A stretch of 64,000 nt of DNA from Candidatus Planktophila vernalis (GCF_002288185.1 NZ_CP016776.1:124001-188000), one strand, 5' to 3'. Positions 44,892 to 53,709 are shown, counted from the first letter of the stretch. The notes: a model not told the origin generated them from the sequence alone. Numbers and translations are program-made.

Positions 44892-45803
44892 ATGAAAACG
44901 GCGGCTGCGAACAAGAAAGTTCGCAGCCGCCGTTCTCTTTCCCGTAACGATCGTTTTACTCTCAGTACATTCGTAGGTATCCCTACTTTATTGCAGGTAG
45001 TTTTCTTATGGGGACCCACACTCATCACAGTTGTTCTCTCTTTTACTTACTGGAACGGCATTAATGTCGGTGACATTAAATGGGCCGGTTTTGCAAACTA
45101 TAAAAACATATTTTTCGGTTCTCCAGTTTTCTATGATGCGCTAAAGAACAACGTCGTCTGGTTACTGTGGTTCACATTCATTGCAACACCACTTGGTATT
45201 TTGTTGGCTTACCAATTTGATCGCAAAATTAAGGGTCACCAGATTTATGAAACTATTTTCTATATCCCTGTAGTTCTCTCCCTAGCTATTATCGGAATTA
45301 TCTGGAACTTCATGCTCCAGCCTGGTGGCTTTGTGCAAGGTGTGATGGGTAGAGATATTGGAAACGCTATTTCTATCTGGGGTAACTACGACATTAATAG
45401 CTATGTGATTATGGCTTTGGCCTCCTGGCGCCATATTGGTTACATCATGTTGCTTTATTTAGCTGGCTTAAAGGCCTTTGATTCATCACTTCGGGAAGCA
45501 TCTGCAATCGATGGTGCGACAGAGTGGCAGACCTTTAGAAAAATCATTTTTCCTACGATGCGCCCAGTTAATGTGATCATCTTGGTAATCACAATTATCG
45601 ATTCCCTGCGTGCTTTTGACCTTGTTTACATTATTTATGGCACATCAACGGCCTGGCCATTGCTCAATATTTTGGCTTTCCAGAACTTTGCCGGACAGGG
45701 TATTTCAATGAAGGGTGCGGCGTATTCAGTTATTGCCCTTGTGCTCTGCGTTGTGCCAATCCTTGTTTATCTGCGCAATGTCTTTAAGGAGGACCTCCAG
45801 TGA
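44892..45803 (+). CDS. Sugar ABC transporter permease (MalF type)
   Basis: 303-residue permease with a basic N-terminus and six hydrophobic segments; the EAA loop is LREASAIDGATEWQTFRKII. ATG 44892 has AGGG upstream; no later methionine precedes the first membrane segment, so this start is likely despite the strong hairpin that begins 5 bases into the coding sequence. The stop TGA overlaps the next permease's GTG. Confidence 0.9.
   Translation: MKTAAANKKVRSRRSLSRNDRFTLSTFVGIPTLLQVVFLWGPTLITVVLSFTYWNGINVGDIKWAGFANYKNIFFGSPVFYDALKNNVVWLLWFTFIATPLGILLAYQFDRKIKGHQIYETIFYIPVVLSLAIIGIIWNFMLQPGGFVQGVMGRDIGNAISIWGNYDINSYVIMALASWRHIGYIMLLYLAGLKAFDSSLREASAIDGATEWQTFRKIIFPTMRPVNVIILVITIIDSLRAFDLVYIIYGTSTAWPLLNILAFQNFAGQGISMKGAAYSVIALVLCVVPILVYLRNVFKEDLQ
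44897..44934 (+). other. Very strong hairpin inside the first codons of the permease
   Basis: AACGGCGGCTGCGAAC (44897-44912) and GTTCGCAGCCGCCGTT (44919-44934) are perfect 16-base complements around the loop AAGAAA. The stem covers codons 2-15 of the permease. In mRNA it would protect the upstream binding-protein message and slow initiation or early elongation on the permease. One of three such structures in the window. Confidence 0.8.
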
Positions 45804-46687
45804 GTGCAACCATCGTCCAAAATAAAGAGTACAAGAATAAGCAAAAGGTTAAAGATAACTTCATCTCTGCCATTATCGGCTTCTTCGCTTTTGTCTGGAT
45901 TTTTCCAATCCTTTGGACACTCTGGACTTCACTTCGTCCTTATAACGACATTATTTCCTACGGTGTTTTCTCTTGGCCACGCCATTTAAACCTAGATAAC
46001 TATTTCCAAGCTTTTCGAGTTATGGGTCTAACGAAATACTTCTTGAATACTCTCTATGTGATGGTACCTAGCGTTATTTTGATCTTATTCTTAGGCTCAC
46101 TCATTGCCTTCGTAGTATCACGCTACTCATTTAGATTTAATCTCACTCTTCTACTTTTCTTTACTGCTGGCAATATGTTGCCAACTATTGCAACATATAT
46201 TCCAGTTTTCTGGCTATACATCAAGATCGGTGATTTTTTCGGAAACCGTTCATTGCTCTATAACAACTATTTTGGCATCATTCTTATCCACGTAGCATTC
46301 CAAGTTGGTTTTGCTACCTTCGTTCTCTCTTCATATATGAAGACTGTTCCAAAGGAAATTTCAGAGTCCGCAATTCTCGATGGCTGTTCAGTCTTTAGGC
46401 ACTATTGGAACGTTATGTTGCCGTTGCTTCGCCCACCTCTAGCAGCCCTTGGTGTGTTAATGAGTTGCTGGATTTATAACGACTTCTTTTGGGCGCTGAT
46501 TTTGATGTCTGAGGATTCCAAGCGTCCAGTGACTTCTGCTCTGCGACAGCTGCAGGGACAGTATGTAACAGACTTTAATTTGCTTGCCGCAGGCGCCAGC
46601 ATTGTTGCTGCGCCAACGATTATCTTGTTCCTTGTTTTACGTAAGCAGTTTGTTTCAGGCTTAACTCTAGGCGCAACTAAGGGATAA
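45800..46687 (+). CDS. Sugar ABC transporter permease (MalG type)
   Basis: 295-residue permease starting at GTG 45800 in the overlap GTGA with the previous gene; AGGAGG-like GGAGGACC lies just upstream. Six hydrophobic segments and the EAA loop ISESAILDGCSVFRHYWNVM are present. With the preceding two genes it makes a CUT1-type importer lacking its own ATPase. The quinone-oxidoreductase gene follows after 4 bases. Confidence 0.9.
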   Translation: MSATIVQNKEYKNKQKVKDNFISAIIGFFAFVWIFPILWTLWTSLRPYNDIISYGVFSWPRHLNLDNYFQAFRVMGLTKYFLNTLYVMVPSVILILFLGSLIAFVVSRYSFRFNLTLLLFFTAGNMLPTIATYIPVFWLYIKIGDFFGNRSLLYNNYFGIILIHVAFQVGFATFVLSSYMKTVPKEISESAILDGCSVFRHYWNVMLPLLRPPLAALGVLMSCWIYNDFFWALILMSEDSKRPVTSALRQLQGQYVTDFNLLAAGASIVAAPTIILFLVLRKQFVSGLTLGATKG

Positions 46688-46691
46688 AAAA

Positions 46692-47639
46692 ATGAAGGCA
46701 ATACAAATCACCGCATTTGGCGGTCCAGAATCCATGCACTTAGTTGATCTAGCCGAACCAGTTCCTGGTCCTGGCCAAGAGGTAATAGAAGTAACCTCAA
46801 TCGGAATTAACTATGCCGATACACACCAAACTGAAAACTCTTATCTATCTCCACAAAAACTTCCACTAGTTCCAGGTATTGAAGTTGTTGGTATTGCTAA
46901 TGGCCGTCGTGTGCTCGCACCTGTTGATGGTGGGGGATATGCACAAAAAGCATTAGCCCACTCAGCTGCAATGATTGAGATTCCAAATGGAGTAAGTGAT
47001 GAACAAGCGTTATGTATGTTGGTGCAAGGTTCAACCGCTTGGCACATCTTAAAAACTGTTGGCCACCTACAAAAAGGTGAAAGCGTAGTTATCCATGCTG
47101 CAGCTGGTGGCGTTGGAACTATTGCAATTCAATTGGCAAAGATGTGGGGAGCAAAAGTAATTGCAGTTGCCTCAAGTGAGAGCAAACGAGCACTTGCTAA
47201 ATCACTTGGTGCTGACGTTGTTATTGATGCAGATCAAGACAAACTTAAAGATGCGATTCTTGAGGCCAATGGCGGAAAGCCGGTTAACTTAGTTCTTGAG
47301 ATGGTTGGCGGTAAAACTTTTGATGTCAGCCTTGATGTGTTGGCACCATTTGGTCGCTTAGTTACTTTCGGAATGGCTTCACGAACTGCGCCAACACCGA
47401 TTCATCCAGGTGTGTTAATGGGTGGAACAAAGACCGTAGTGGGATTTTGGTTGGCGCATTGCTTTGGTAAGAAAGAACTTCTTAACGATGTAATTACTGA
47501 ACTATTTTCATTAGTAATTGAAGGAAAATTAAAGCCAGTAATCGGTGCAACATTTGGCTTAAGTCAGGCCACTGCTGCTCACCAAGCAATGTTGGCCCGC
47601 GAAACAACTGGCAAAATCACGCTAAATCCAGCCCTATAA
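46692..47639 (+). CDS. NADPH:quinone oxidoreductase-like medium-chain reductase
   Basis: 315-residue zinc-free medium-chain dehydrogenase/reductase. Seen: N-terminal GroES-like domain (EVTSIGINYADTHQTENSY), Rossmann nucleotide motif HAAAGGVGTIAIQLAK near residue 137 and the substrate-side TFGMASRTAPTPIHPGVLMG. Family members reduce quinones or enones with NADPH. It begins 4 bases after the transporter operon and may be co-transcribed. A role in sulfosugar metabolism is not supported by sequence. Confidence 0.85.
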   Translation: MKAIQITAFGGPESMHLVDLAEPVPGPGQEVIEVTSIGINYADTHQTENSYLSPQKLPLVPGIEVVGIANGRRVLAPVDGGGYAQKALAHSAAMIEIPNGVSDEQALCMLVQGSTAWHILKTVGHLQKGESVVIHAAAGGVGTIAIQLAKMWGAKVIAVASSESKRALAKSLGADVVIDADQDKLKDAILEANGGKPVNLVLEMVGGKTFDVSLDVLAPFGRLVTFGMASRTAPTPIHPGVLMGGTKTVVGFWLAHCFGKKELLNDVITELFSLVIEGKLKPVIGATFGLSQATAAHQAMLARETTGKITLNPAL

Positions 47640-47691
47640 GTAGGTCATTTTTCCAAAGTAGTTAATTGCCTGTACGCTCAGCATTCGATCT

Positions 47692-47764
47692 GCCCCCCTA
47701 GCTCAGTTGGTAGAGCGTTTCCATGGTAAGGAAAAGGTCACCGGTCCGATTCCGGTGGGGGGCT
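47692..47764 (+). tRNA. tRNA-Thr (anticodon GGT)
   Basis: Acceptor GCCCCCC (47692-47698) pairs with GGGGGGC (47757-47763); D arm GCTCAGTTGGTAGAGC; anticodon loop ATGGTAA gives GGT; T arm ACCGG/CCGGT. CCA is not encoded. Together with the next tRNA and rpmG this matches the actinobacterial thrT-metT-rpmG order. Confidence 0.96.
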
Positions 47765-47813
47765 CGAAAGAGTTCTTCACAAGAAGAAGATCTGTTGTAA
47801 ACGCACAACCCTT

Positions 47814-47887
47814 GGCGGGGTAGCTCAGCTTGGTAGAGCAAGCGGCTCATAATCGCTGTGTCGTGGGTTCAAATCCCGCCTCCGCTA
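47814..47887 (+). tRNA. tRNA-Met (anticodon CAT, elongator type)
   Basis: Acceptor GGCGGGG (47814-47820) pairs with CTCCGCT (47880-47886) with two G-U pairs; the anticodon loop CTCATAA gives CAT; T arm GTGGG/CCCGC. The first pair is not the C-A mismatch of initiator tRNA, and its position between tRNA-Thr and rpmG matches actinobacterial elongator metT. CCA is not encoded. Confidence 0.94.
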
Positions 47888-47969
47888 CTAGTTCCACACG
47901 CGTGAATTTCGCGCATCGAGAAGGCTCGGGTAACCTGAGCCCCTCGATAACCAATGAAGGAGTAAGACC

Positions 47970-48140
47970 ATGGCAAGCAAGAGCGCGGACGTACGTCCAA
48001 AGATCACCATGGCATGCGTTGATTGCAAAGAGCGCAACTACATTACAAAGAAGAACCGCCGCAACGATCCAGACCGCATGGAACTTAAGAAGTTCTGTCC
48101 ACGTTGCAAGTCTTCAACTCTTCACCGCGAAACTCGCTAA
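47970..48140 (+). CDS. rpmG: 50S ribosomal protein L33
   Basis: 56 residues beginning [20 protein letters not shown], with the zinc-binding cysteine pairs CVDC and CPRC intact and the usual end HRETR. A GAAGGAG ribosome site lies at 47955-47961. The stop TAA shares its last base with the ATG of the following MaoC-type gene. Confidence 0.97.
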   Translation: MASKSADVRPKITMACVDCKERNYITKKNRRNDPDRMELKKFCPRCKSSTLHRETR

Positions 48141-48529
48141 TGATCAATCCCGATTCGGTCGGGCGCACCTTCAAGGGTGTGGAAGAAGTTACGGTCACAC
48201 AATCACAAATTGATGCCTTTGCTGACGTTATTGGCGAAACAGATACAAGCGTTGCACCGCCAACTTTTTCTATTCGCATTTCTCTCTCCCAATATGAATC
48301 AATCCTGACTCAACCTGAAATCGGCGTTGACTGGACACGGTTAGTTCATGGAGATCAAAAATTTGAAATCTTCCGCCCCATAGTTGCAGGCGATGTCTTC
48401 ACATGTTCTGCAACGATTGAAACGCTCAGAGTTGCAGCTGGAAATGAAATTGTCTCTGTGCGATCTGATCTACATAACGGCTCTGAACTAGTGGTTACTT
48501 CCTGGTCAACGTTGGTGGTGCGCGGATGA
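48140..48529 (+). CDS. MaoC-like dehydratase subunit (HadA type)
   Basis: 129-residue hot-dog-fold protein ([20 protein letters not shown]) equivalent in position to mycobacterial HadA and to the MaoC-type gene after rpmG in Streptomyces. HadA-type subunits lack the full catalytic motif and pair with a HadB-type partner to dehydrate 3-hydroxyacyl thioesters. I chose ATG 48140, overlapping the rpmG stop; an in-frame start upstream lies inside rpmG. No mycolic-acid genes are visible here, so the substrate is unknown. Confidence 0.83.
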   Translation: MINPDSVGRTFKGVEEVTVTQSQIDAFADVIGETDTSVAPPTFSIRISLSQYESILTQPEIGVDWTRLVHGDQKFEIFRPIVAGDVFTCSATIETLRVAAGNEIVSVRSDLHNGSELVVTSWSTLVVRG

Positions 48530-48921
48530 TTGAAGTTGGAATGACACTGCCAGAAAAGGTTTTCTATATTGATCGCGCTTTGCTTAAGGCATATGCAGAT
48601 GCAAGTGGAGATCAAAACCCAATCCACCAAAATGAAGAATTTGCGCTCTCTGTTGGCCTTCCTAATGTTATTTCTCATGGCATGCTCACCATGGCCCTTG
48701 CTGGGAAATATGTAACAGAGTGGGCAGGTGGAAGCGCCAATGTGCGTGAGTTCTCAGCTCGCTTTATTAAGCCAGTGATAGTTCCAGCGGGAGAAAAGGT
48801 TGATTTAACTGTTGTTGCAACGGTTACTGAAGTTGATGGCAACACAGTCAAACTAGATATCACTGCAACTTCTGCCGGGGTAAAAGTCCTAGGAATGGCA
48901 AAGGCCGTAGTAGTTAAATGA
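48526..48921 (+). CDS. MaoC-like (R)-specific hydratase/dehydratase subunit (HadB type)
   Basis: 131-residue hot-dog-fold protein with the hydratase motif ADASGDQNPIHQNEEFALSV and PNVISHGMLTMALAG (about residues 24-58), containing the catalytic Asp and His. It overlaps the preceding HadA-type gene by ATGA and the next gene likewise, so it is part of a coupled operon. It probably forms a heterodimer with the HadA-type subunit. Confidence 0.88.
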   Translation: MIEVGMTLPEKVFYIDRALLKAYADASGDQNPIHQNEEFALSVGLPNVISHGMLTMALAGKYVTEWAGGSANVREFSARFIKPVIVPAGEKVDLTVVATVTEVDGNTVKLDITATSAGVKVLGMAKAVVVK

Positions 48922-49805
48922 GCATTCCAGATTCAGTAACCCAGTTAGCCCAAGCGCGCATGGATGCGCGTGCTGCTAAAGATTTTAAATTAGCTGATAA
49001 ATATCGTGAAGATCTCATGCATGCAGGTTATGAAGTTGTAGATGTTGCTGGTGGCTATGAATTAAAGCCAAAGAAGCCATACATCACGCTGGCTTATCCA
49101 CGAGATATTCGCCCAATAGATCTTGAAAATGATGTCACAGTGGGAATCATCGTTGATGGCTTTACAGATGATGCCCTTGAAACTGTGAGAACCGTAAAAG
49201 CCAATAGCAATTGCGCAGTTGCAATTATCGCAATCGGTGATGCTGGGGCGCTATTTGAAGAGATGGATAAGCGCACATATTTAATTTCAGTCGCACCTGG
49301 TGCTAGCTGGGCAGATTGTGCAAATGTGTTTCTAGAAAAAGTAGCAAGCAAATACGTCGTCGTTATGGATCCCTCCACTCAATTCACCGGTGATGCAATA
49401 ACACCAGTAGTTGATGAGTTAGCAAAGGGGCAATATGTTGCTGTGGGTTGGCATGGGGGATTAGTTAACTTAGAAGATCAGTGGCGAAGTGTTGACGATA
49501 AGGGTGTTGGAGAAGTAGATGTTCTCTTTTCATACTTCATGGCATTTAATCGCGAAGCGATGACACAAGTGGGTGGTTTTAATCCACGTGCTGTTTATTA
49601 CAGAAATGCCGATATTGAATTCTCACTAAAAATCAGACAAGCCGGTGGCAAACTCTTGCAGATGGATCTACCTCTTACTCAAGGTCGCCATCATGGTTAT
49701 CACGATGCAGATCCTGATTATCGTGATGCCCAATCAAAGAAGACCTTTGACCGCATCCTGGAGAAGTACAGAGGCAAAGAAGCGATTTTGTCTCCTCGTC
49801 GGTAG
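48918..49805 (+). CDS. Glycosyltransferase family 2-like protein with CysS-like N-terminus
   Basis: 295 residues. Residues 10-45 (ARMDARAAKDFKLADKYRED, LMHAGYEVVDVAGGYEL) resemble the C-terminal anticodon-side region of cysteinyl-tRNA synthetase. From about residue 68 the rest looks like a degenerate GT-A domain (VTVGIIVDGFTDDALETVRT, VVMDPSTQFTGD, MTQVGGFNPRAVYYRNADIE). No classical DxD motif is clear. Function unknown; it lies between the MaoC genes and murB in a coupled row. Confidence 0.65.
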   Translation: MSIPDSVTQLAQARMDARAAKDFKLADKYREDLMHAGYEVVDVAGGYELKPKKPYITLAYPRDIRPIDLENDVTVGIIVDGFTDDALETVRTVKANSNCAVAIIAIGDAGALFEEMDKRTYLISVAPGASWADCANVFLEKVASKYVVVMDPSTQFTGDAITPVVDELAKGQYVAVGWHGGLVNLEDQWRSVDDKGVGEVDVLFSYFMAFNREAMTQVGGFNPRAVYYRNADIEFSLKIRQAGGKLLQMDLPLTQGRHHGYHDADPDYRDAQSKKTFDRILEKYRGKEAILSPRR

Positions 49806-49814
49806 CCTTAACCC

Positions 49815-50831
49815 ATGACCGATCTATCCAAATACACGAGCTTTCACGTGGGTGGCCCGGCGCAGAAAATTCTTCAAGTATCAACGCAAGAAGAAATCAT
49901 TGCTGCAATTGAAGAAGCAGGGGATTCACCTATTTTGATCTTAGGTGGAGGAACAAATGTTTTAGTTTCAGATTCAGGCTTTGAAGGCACAGTAATTAGA
50001 ATTTCAAATAACTCGGTGCAAGCAGAAGTTGATGCATGCAGTGGTGCGACTCTAACCATTGGTGCAGGCGAGGACTGGGATGAGTTAGTTGCAACCACCA
50101 TTGATCGCGGTTTTGCAGGGCTAGAGACTTTAAGTGGAATTCCAGGAACTGTTGGCGCTGCGCCAATTCAAAACATTGGTGCCTATGGCCATGAAGTCAG
50201 TGAGTTCATTACACGCGTGCGTACATATGATCGTGAAAAGAAAGAGATTCGAACCTTTACAAATAGCGAATGTGAATTCTCTTATCGCAGTTCTCACTTT
50301 AAATCTCACCCAGGTCGCTACGTTGTTTTGGAAGTTCAATTCCAAATACGACGTGGTGAAATGAGTGATCCCATTACTTATGCCGAACTTTCTAAAAAAC
50401 TTGGTATCGATATGGGAGATAAGGCATCTGTAGTTGATGTAAGAAAGGCAGTGTTAGAACTTCGCGGAGCTAAAGGCATGCTCATTACTGCGAACGATAA
50501 AGACTCCTGGTCAGCAGGCTCTTTTTTTACTAACCCAATTATTTCCCAGCAAGCAGCCGATGGACTTCCAAATGCTGCACCTAAGTGGCCACTAACAGAT
50601 GGCCGCGTGAAGATTTCAGCTGCATGGCTCATTGAAAACTCTGGAATACACAAAGGCGATGAAGTGGGCGGTGCAAGAATTTCAACTAAGCACGTACTTG
50701 CCCTGACTAATGCAGGAACTGCCACAGCTTCAGATATTGCAACGCTTGCGCGCAAAGCACGCGATCAAGTACAGAATACTTTTGGAATTACGTTAGAAGC
50801 TGAAGTAAATCTGATTGGTATTGAGATTTAA
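49815..50831 (+). CDS. murB: UDP-N-acetylenolpyruvoylglucosamine reductase
   Basis: 338-residue flavoenzyme of peptidoglycan precursor synthesis, completing UDP-MurNAc. FAD-binding segments: [17 protein letters not shown] near residue 45 and [20 protein letters not shown] near 100; the proton-donor Ser is in [12 protein letters not shown] and the final Glu in [12 protein letters not shown]. No ribosome site precedes ATG 49815. The stop overlaps the convergent aminotransferase stop by TTAA. Confidence 0.95.
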   Translation: MTDLSKYTSFHVGGPAQKILQVSTQEEIIAAIEEAGDSPILILGGGTNVLVSDSGFEGTVIRISNNSVQAEVDACSGATLTIGAGEDWDELVATTIDRGFAGLETLSGIPGTVGAAPIQNIGAYGHEVSEFITRVRTYDREKKEIRTFTNSECEFSYRSSHFKSHPGRYVVLEVQFQIRRGEMSDPITYAELSKKLGIDMGDKASVVDVRKAVLELRGAKGMLITANDKDSWSAGSFFTNPIISQQAADGLPNAAPKWPLTDGRVKISAAWLIENSGIHKGDEVGGARISTKHVLALTNAGTATASDIATLARKARDQVQNTFGITLEAEVNLIGIEI

Positions 50832-52027
50832 CCTTCAGTTATTAGCTTCTTGATACGCCCGATTCCTTCAACAATGTCAGCATCACTTGTTGCATAGGAA
50901 AAACGCAGGTATCCAGAGGGGCCAAAAGCCTCACCAGGTACTGCTGCAACTTCTACTTCTTCCAGAATAAGCGTGGCTAACTCTGCTGAAGTTGTTGGAG
51001 TTTTTCCACGAATAGTTTTGCCAAGCACACCCTTTACTGATGGATATACATAGAAAGCACCTTGTGGTGTTGGGCAGACAAAGCCTGGGATCTCATTGAT
51101 TAAATCAACAATTAACTTGCGGCGACGATCAAATGCCACACCCATTTCATGAACTGCATCTAAGTTGCCAGTCAACGCTGCAATTGCTGCGCGCTGTGAA
51201 ACGTTAGAAACATTTGACGTCATGTGTGATTGAAGGTTAGTTGCAGCCTTGATGACATCTTTTGGACCAATCATCCAGCCCACGCGCCAGCCAGTCATTG
51301 CATAGGTCTTTGCAACACCGTTAATAATGATGCAAGTATCAGCAAGAGCTGGAACTAGAACTGGAAGAGATGGAGCTGTAGCACCGTCATAGAGCAAGTG
51401 CTCATAGATTTCATCGCTGATAATCCAGATATTGTTTTTTACTGCCCATTCACCAATAGCTTTAACTTGCTCAACTGAATACACAGAACCAGTCGGGTTA
51501 GATGGAGAACAGAAAAGTAGCGCCTTTGTCTTTGGCGTGCGAGCAGCTTCAAGTTGTTCAACTGAAACTAAATAGTTTTGGGTTTCATCGGCAAAGATTT
51601 CAACAGCTTTTCCGCCAGCTAATTTGATGCACTCTGGATATGTTGTCCAGAAAGGGGAAGGAAGTAGTACTTCATCACCTGCATCAATAATCGTGGCAAA
51701 TGCTTGATACACCGACTGCTTGCCACCATTAGTCACGAGCACTTGATCTGCAGTAATTACATAGTTGGAATCACGCTTTGTCTTTGCAACAATCGCATCA
51801 CGAAGCTCTGGTAGACCTGGTGTTGGTGTGTAGCGATGGTTAGCAACAACTTGTGTTGCAGCAGCAGCTGCTTCAACAACGTATGCAGGTGTTGGAAAAT
51901 CTGGCTCACCTGCACCAAAACCAATTACTGGTCGCCCGGCAGCTTTGAGCGCTTTAGCCTTGGCATCAACGGCCAAAGTGGCAGATTCAGCGATGGCAGC
52001 GATACGCGATGAGATACGTGGAGTCAT
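50828..52027 (-). CDS. Aspartate aminotransferase (class I/II)
   Basis: 399-residue PLP enzyme: [19 protein letters not shown] at the N-terminus, [26 protein letters not shown], the Schiff-base lysine in [20 protein letters not shown] and a late RFSYATSD with the substrate-binding Arg. It transfers the amino group of aspartate to 2-oxoglutarate; broader specificity is possible. The same gene sits upstream of secE in Streptomyces. It converges on murB with a four-base stop overlap. Confidence 0.93.
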   Translation of the reverse strand: MTPRISSRIAAIAESATLAVDAKAKALKAAGRPVIGFGAGEPDFPTPAYVVEAAAAATQVVANHRYTPTPGLPELRDAIVAKTKRDSNYVITADQVLVTNGGKQSVYQAFATIIDAGDEVLLPSPFWTTYPECIKLAGGKAVEIFADETQNYLVSVEQLEAARTPKTKALLFCSPSNPTGSVYSVEQVKAIGEWAVKNNIWIISDEIYEHLLYDGATAPSLPVLVPALADTCIIINGVAKTYAMTGWRVGWMIGPKDVIKAATNLQSHMTSNVSNVSQRAAIAALTGNLDAVHEMGVAFDRRRKLIVDLINEIPGFVCPTPQGAFYVYPSVKGVLGKTIRGKTPTTSAELATLILEEVEVAAVPGEAFGPSGYLRFSYATSDADIVEGIGRIKKLITEG

Positions 52028-52142
52028 GGCCCTAAGTCTGCCGTATCTTCAGGCGCGAGTTAGACCTGGGAGGCCTCTTGCCCCTACACTTCGACGCTCA
52101 CGAGGGTTTGCTTTTCCCTATGGTTTTGCCATGCTCTCGCGA

Positions 52143-52216
52143 AGGGCAGTAGCTCAATTGGCTAGAGTTGCCGTCTCCAAAGCGGCCGGTTGGGGGTTCG
52201 AGTCCCTCCTGCCCTG
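52143..52216 (+). tRNA. tRNA-Trp (anticodon CCA)
   Basis: Acceptor AGGGCAG (52143-52149) pairs with CTGCCCT (52209-52215); the anticodon loop CTCCAAA gives CCA; T arm GGGGG/CCCTC; discriminator G as expected for tRNA-Trp. Located directly before secE as in other actinobacteria. CCA is not encoded. Confidence 0.96.
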
Positions 52217-52256
52217 CACAGTGTTTTACCTGAAGTACTAAACGAAAGGAACGACG

Positions 52257-52481
52257 ATGAGCGAGTCACACGAACAAGTTGCCGAGAAGCTCGGTCTATT
52301 TGCGCGCGTCGGTCTTTTCTACCGCCAAGTTGTTAACGAACTCACCAAAGTTGTTTGGCCAACACGTAATCAGTTAACCACCTACACAGCCGTGGTTATG
52401 GTTTTCGTAACTTTCGTTATTGCTGTCGTTTCATTGCTTGATCTTGTTCTTACAAAGATCGTCTTCTGGGTATTTGGATAA
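52257..52481 (+). CDS. secE: Preprotein translocase subunit SecE
   Basis: 74-residue single-spanning membrane subunit of the SecYEG channel. The amphipathic part FYRQVVNELTKVVWPTRNQL followed by one hydrophobic helix (residues 43-68) is the SecE signature. A GAAAGGA ribosome site precedes ATG 52257. nusG follows after 9 bases. Confidence 0.96.
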   Translation: MSESHEQVAEKLGLFARVGLFYRQVVNELTKVVWPTRNQLTTYTAVVMVFVTFVIAVVSLLDLVLTKIVFWVFG

Positions 52482-52490
52482 AGGAAGAAC

Positions 52491-53240
52491 ATGAGCGAAG
52501 AGATCAAAGCAGACGCCTTCGAGGCTGCGCTGGCAGCATCAGCTAGCGAGATTGCAACGCCTGTCGTTGAGGTAGTTGAAGAAATCGTTGCTGAAGTAGT
52601 TTCATCAACTGAGCCTGAATTGGCATTGGCATCTGATGAAGATGGCGATATCGAGTCAGATGAGAATGACCCAAATGCAGAATTCCGTCGCACACTTCGC
52701 ACAGCGTTGGGCGATTGGTATGTAGTCCACTCTTATGCGGGCTATGAGAAGAAAGTAAAGGGCAACCTTCAAACCCGTATTCAGTCACTTAATATGGAAG
52801 ATTACATTTTCCAGATTGAAGTTCCTGAAGAAGAAGTGAAGGAATTAAAGAACGGTCAGTTCAAGATGGTTAAGCGCAACATCTACCCTGGCTATGTTTT
52901 AGTTCGCATGGATCTCACCGACGAGTCATGGTCAGCAGTTCGTAACACTCCTGGTGTTACAGGCTTTGTTGGCAATGCACATCACCCAAGCCCATTGAGC
53001 ATGGATGAAGTTGAGAAGATTCTTGCACCACGTCCAGTTAAGAAGTCTGACAAGGTAGATATTCGCCTTATCGACTTTGAAGTTGGCGAATCAGTCACAG
53101 TTATGGATGGTCCTTTTGCAACCCTTCCAGCATCGATCTCAGAGATCATGCCAGAGCAGGCAAAACTCAAGGTTCTTGTCTCTATCTTCGGACGTGAAAC
53201 CCCTGTTGAACTTTCATTTGCCCAAGTACAAAAGATTTAA
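52491..53240 (+). CDS. nusG: Transcription termination/antitermination protein NusG
   Basis: 249 residues: an acidic, Ala/Glu-rich N-terminal extension of about 65 residues (common in actinobacteria), the NGN domain ([46 protein letters not shown]) and a C-terminal KOW domain ([20 protein letters not shown]). It links RNA polymerase to Rho or to the ribosome. AAGGAAG precedes the ATG. Confidence 0.96.
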   Translation: MSEEIKADAFEAALAASASEIATPVVEVVEEIVAEVVSSTEPELALASDEDGDIESDENDPNAEFRRTLRTALGDWYVVHSYAGYEKKVKGNLQTRIQSLNMEDYIFQIEVPEEEVKELKNGQFKMVKRNIYPGYVLVRMDLTDESWSAVRNTPGVTGFVGNAHHPSPLSMDEVEKILAPRPVKKSDKVDIRLIDFEVGESVTVMDGPFATLPASISEIMPEQAKLKVLVSIFGRETPVELSFAQVQKI

Positions 53241-53277
53241 TTTCAAGAACTACTAGAAAACAAAAAGAGGAAAAGAA

Positions 53278-53709
53278 ATGGCACCAAAGAAGAAGGTAAC
53301 CGGATTCATTAAGTTGCAGATCCAGGCTGGCGCAGCAACACCTGCTCCACCAGTAGGTCCTGCACTCGGTCAGCATGGTGTCAACATCATGGAGTTCGTC
53401 AAGGCATACAACGCTGCGACTGAAGCTCAAAAGGGCCAGATCATTCCTGTAGAGATCACTGTCTACGAGGATCGCTCATTCACTTTCATCACTAAGACAC
53501 CTCCAGCATCACGTTTGATCTTGAAGGCTGCTGGCGTTGAAAAGGGATCTGCAGTTCCACACAAGACCAAGGTTGCAAACATCACCATGGCTCAAGTTGC
53601 TGAAATCGCAAAGCTTAAGATGTCAGATCTAAACGCAAACGACATCGACGCAGCTTCAAAGATCATTGCTGGAACAGCGAGATCAATGGGAATCACAACT
53701 AACGGATAA
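53278..53709 (+). CDS. rplK: 50S ribosomal protein L11
   Basis: 143 residues; [40 protein letters not shown] and the C-terminal RNA-binding domain ending [10 protein letters not shown] are typical. An AGAGGAAAAG ribosome site precedes ATG 53278. Part of the GTPase-centre operon with L1. Confidence 0.98.
   Translation: MAPKKKVTGFIKLQIQAGAATPAPPVGPALGQHGVNIMEFVKAYNAATEAQKGQIIPVEITVYEDRSFTFITKTPPASRLILKAAGVEKGSAVPHKTKVANITMAQVAEIAKLKMSDLNANDIDAASKIIAGTARSMGITTNG

Noticed and set aside
46692-47639. Quinone-oxidoreductase-like gene as the missing sulfolactaldehyde enzyme
   Set aside because: It belongs to the zinc-free medium-chain reductases acting on quinones/enones; nothing points to an aldehyde dehydrogenase or to a YihU-type reductase.
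25160-47887. Attachment-site duplication of a tRNA 3' end
   Set aside because: The tRNA-Tyr 3' segment is not repeated at the right side; the short likeness to the tRNA-Met T arm is the general tRNA consensus. No integrase is present.
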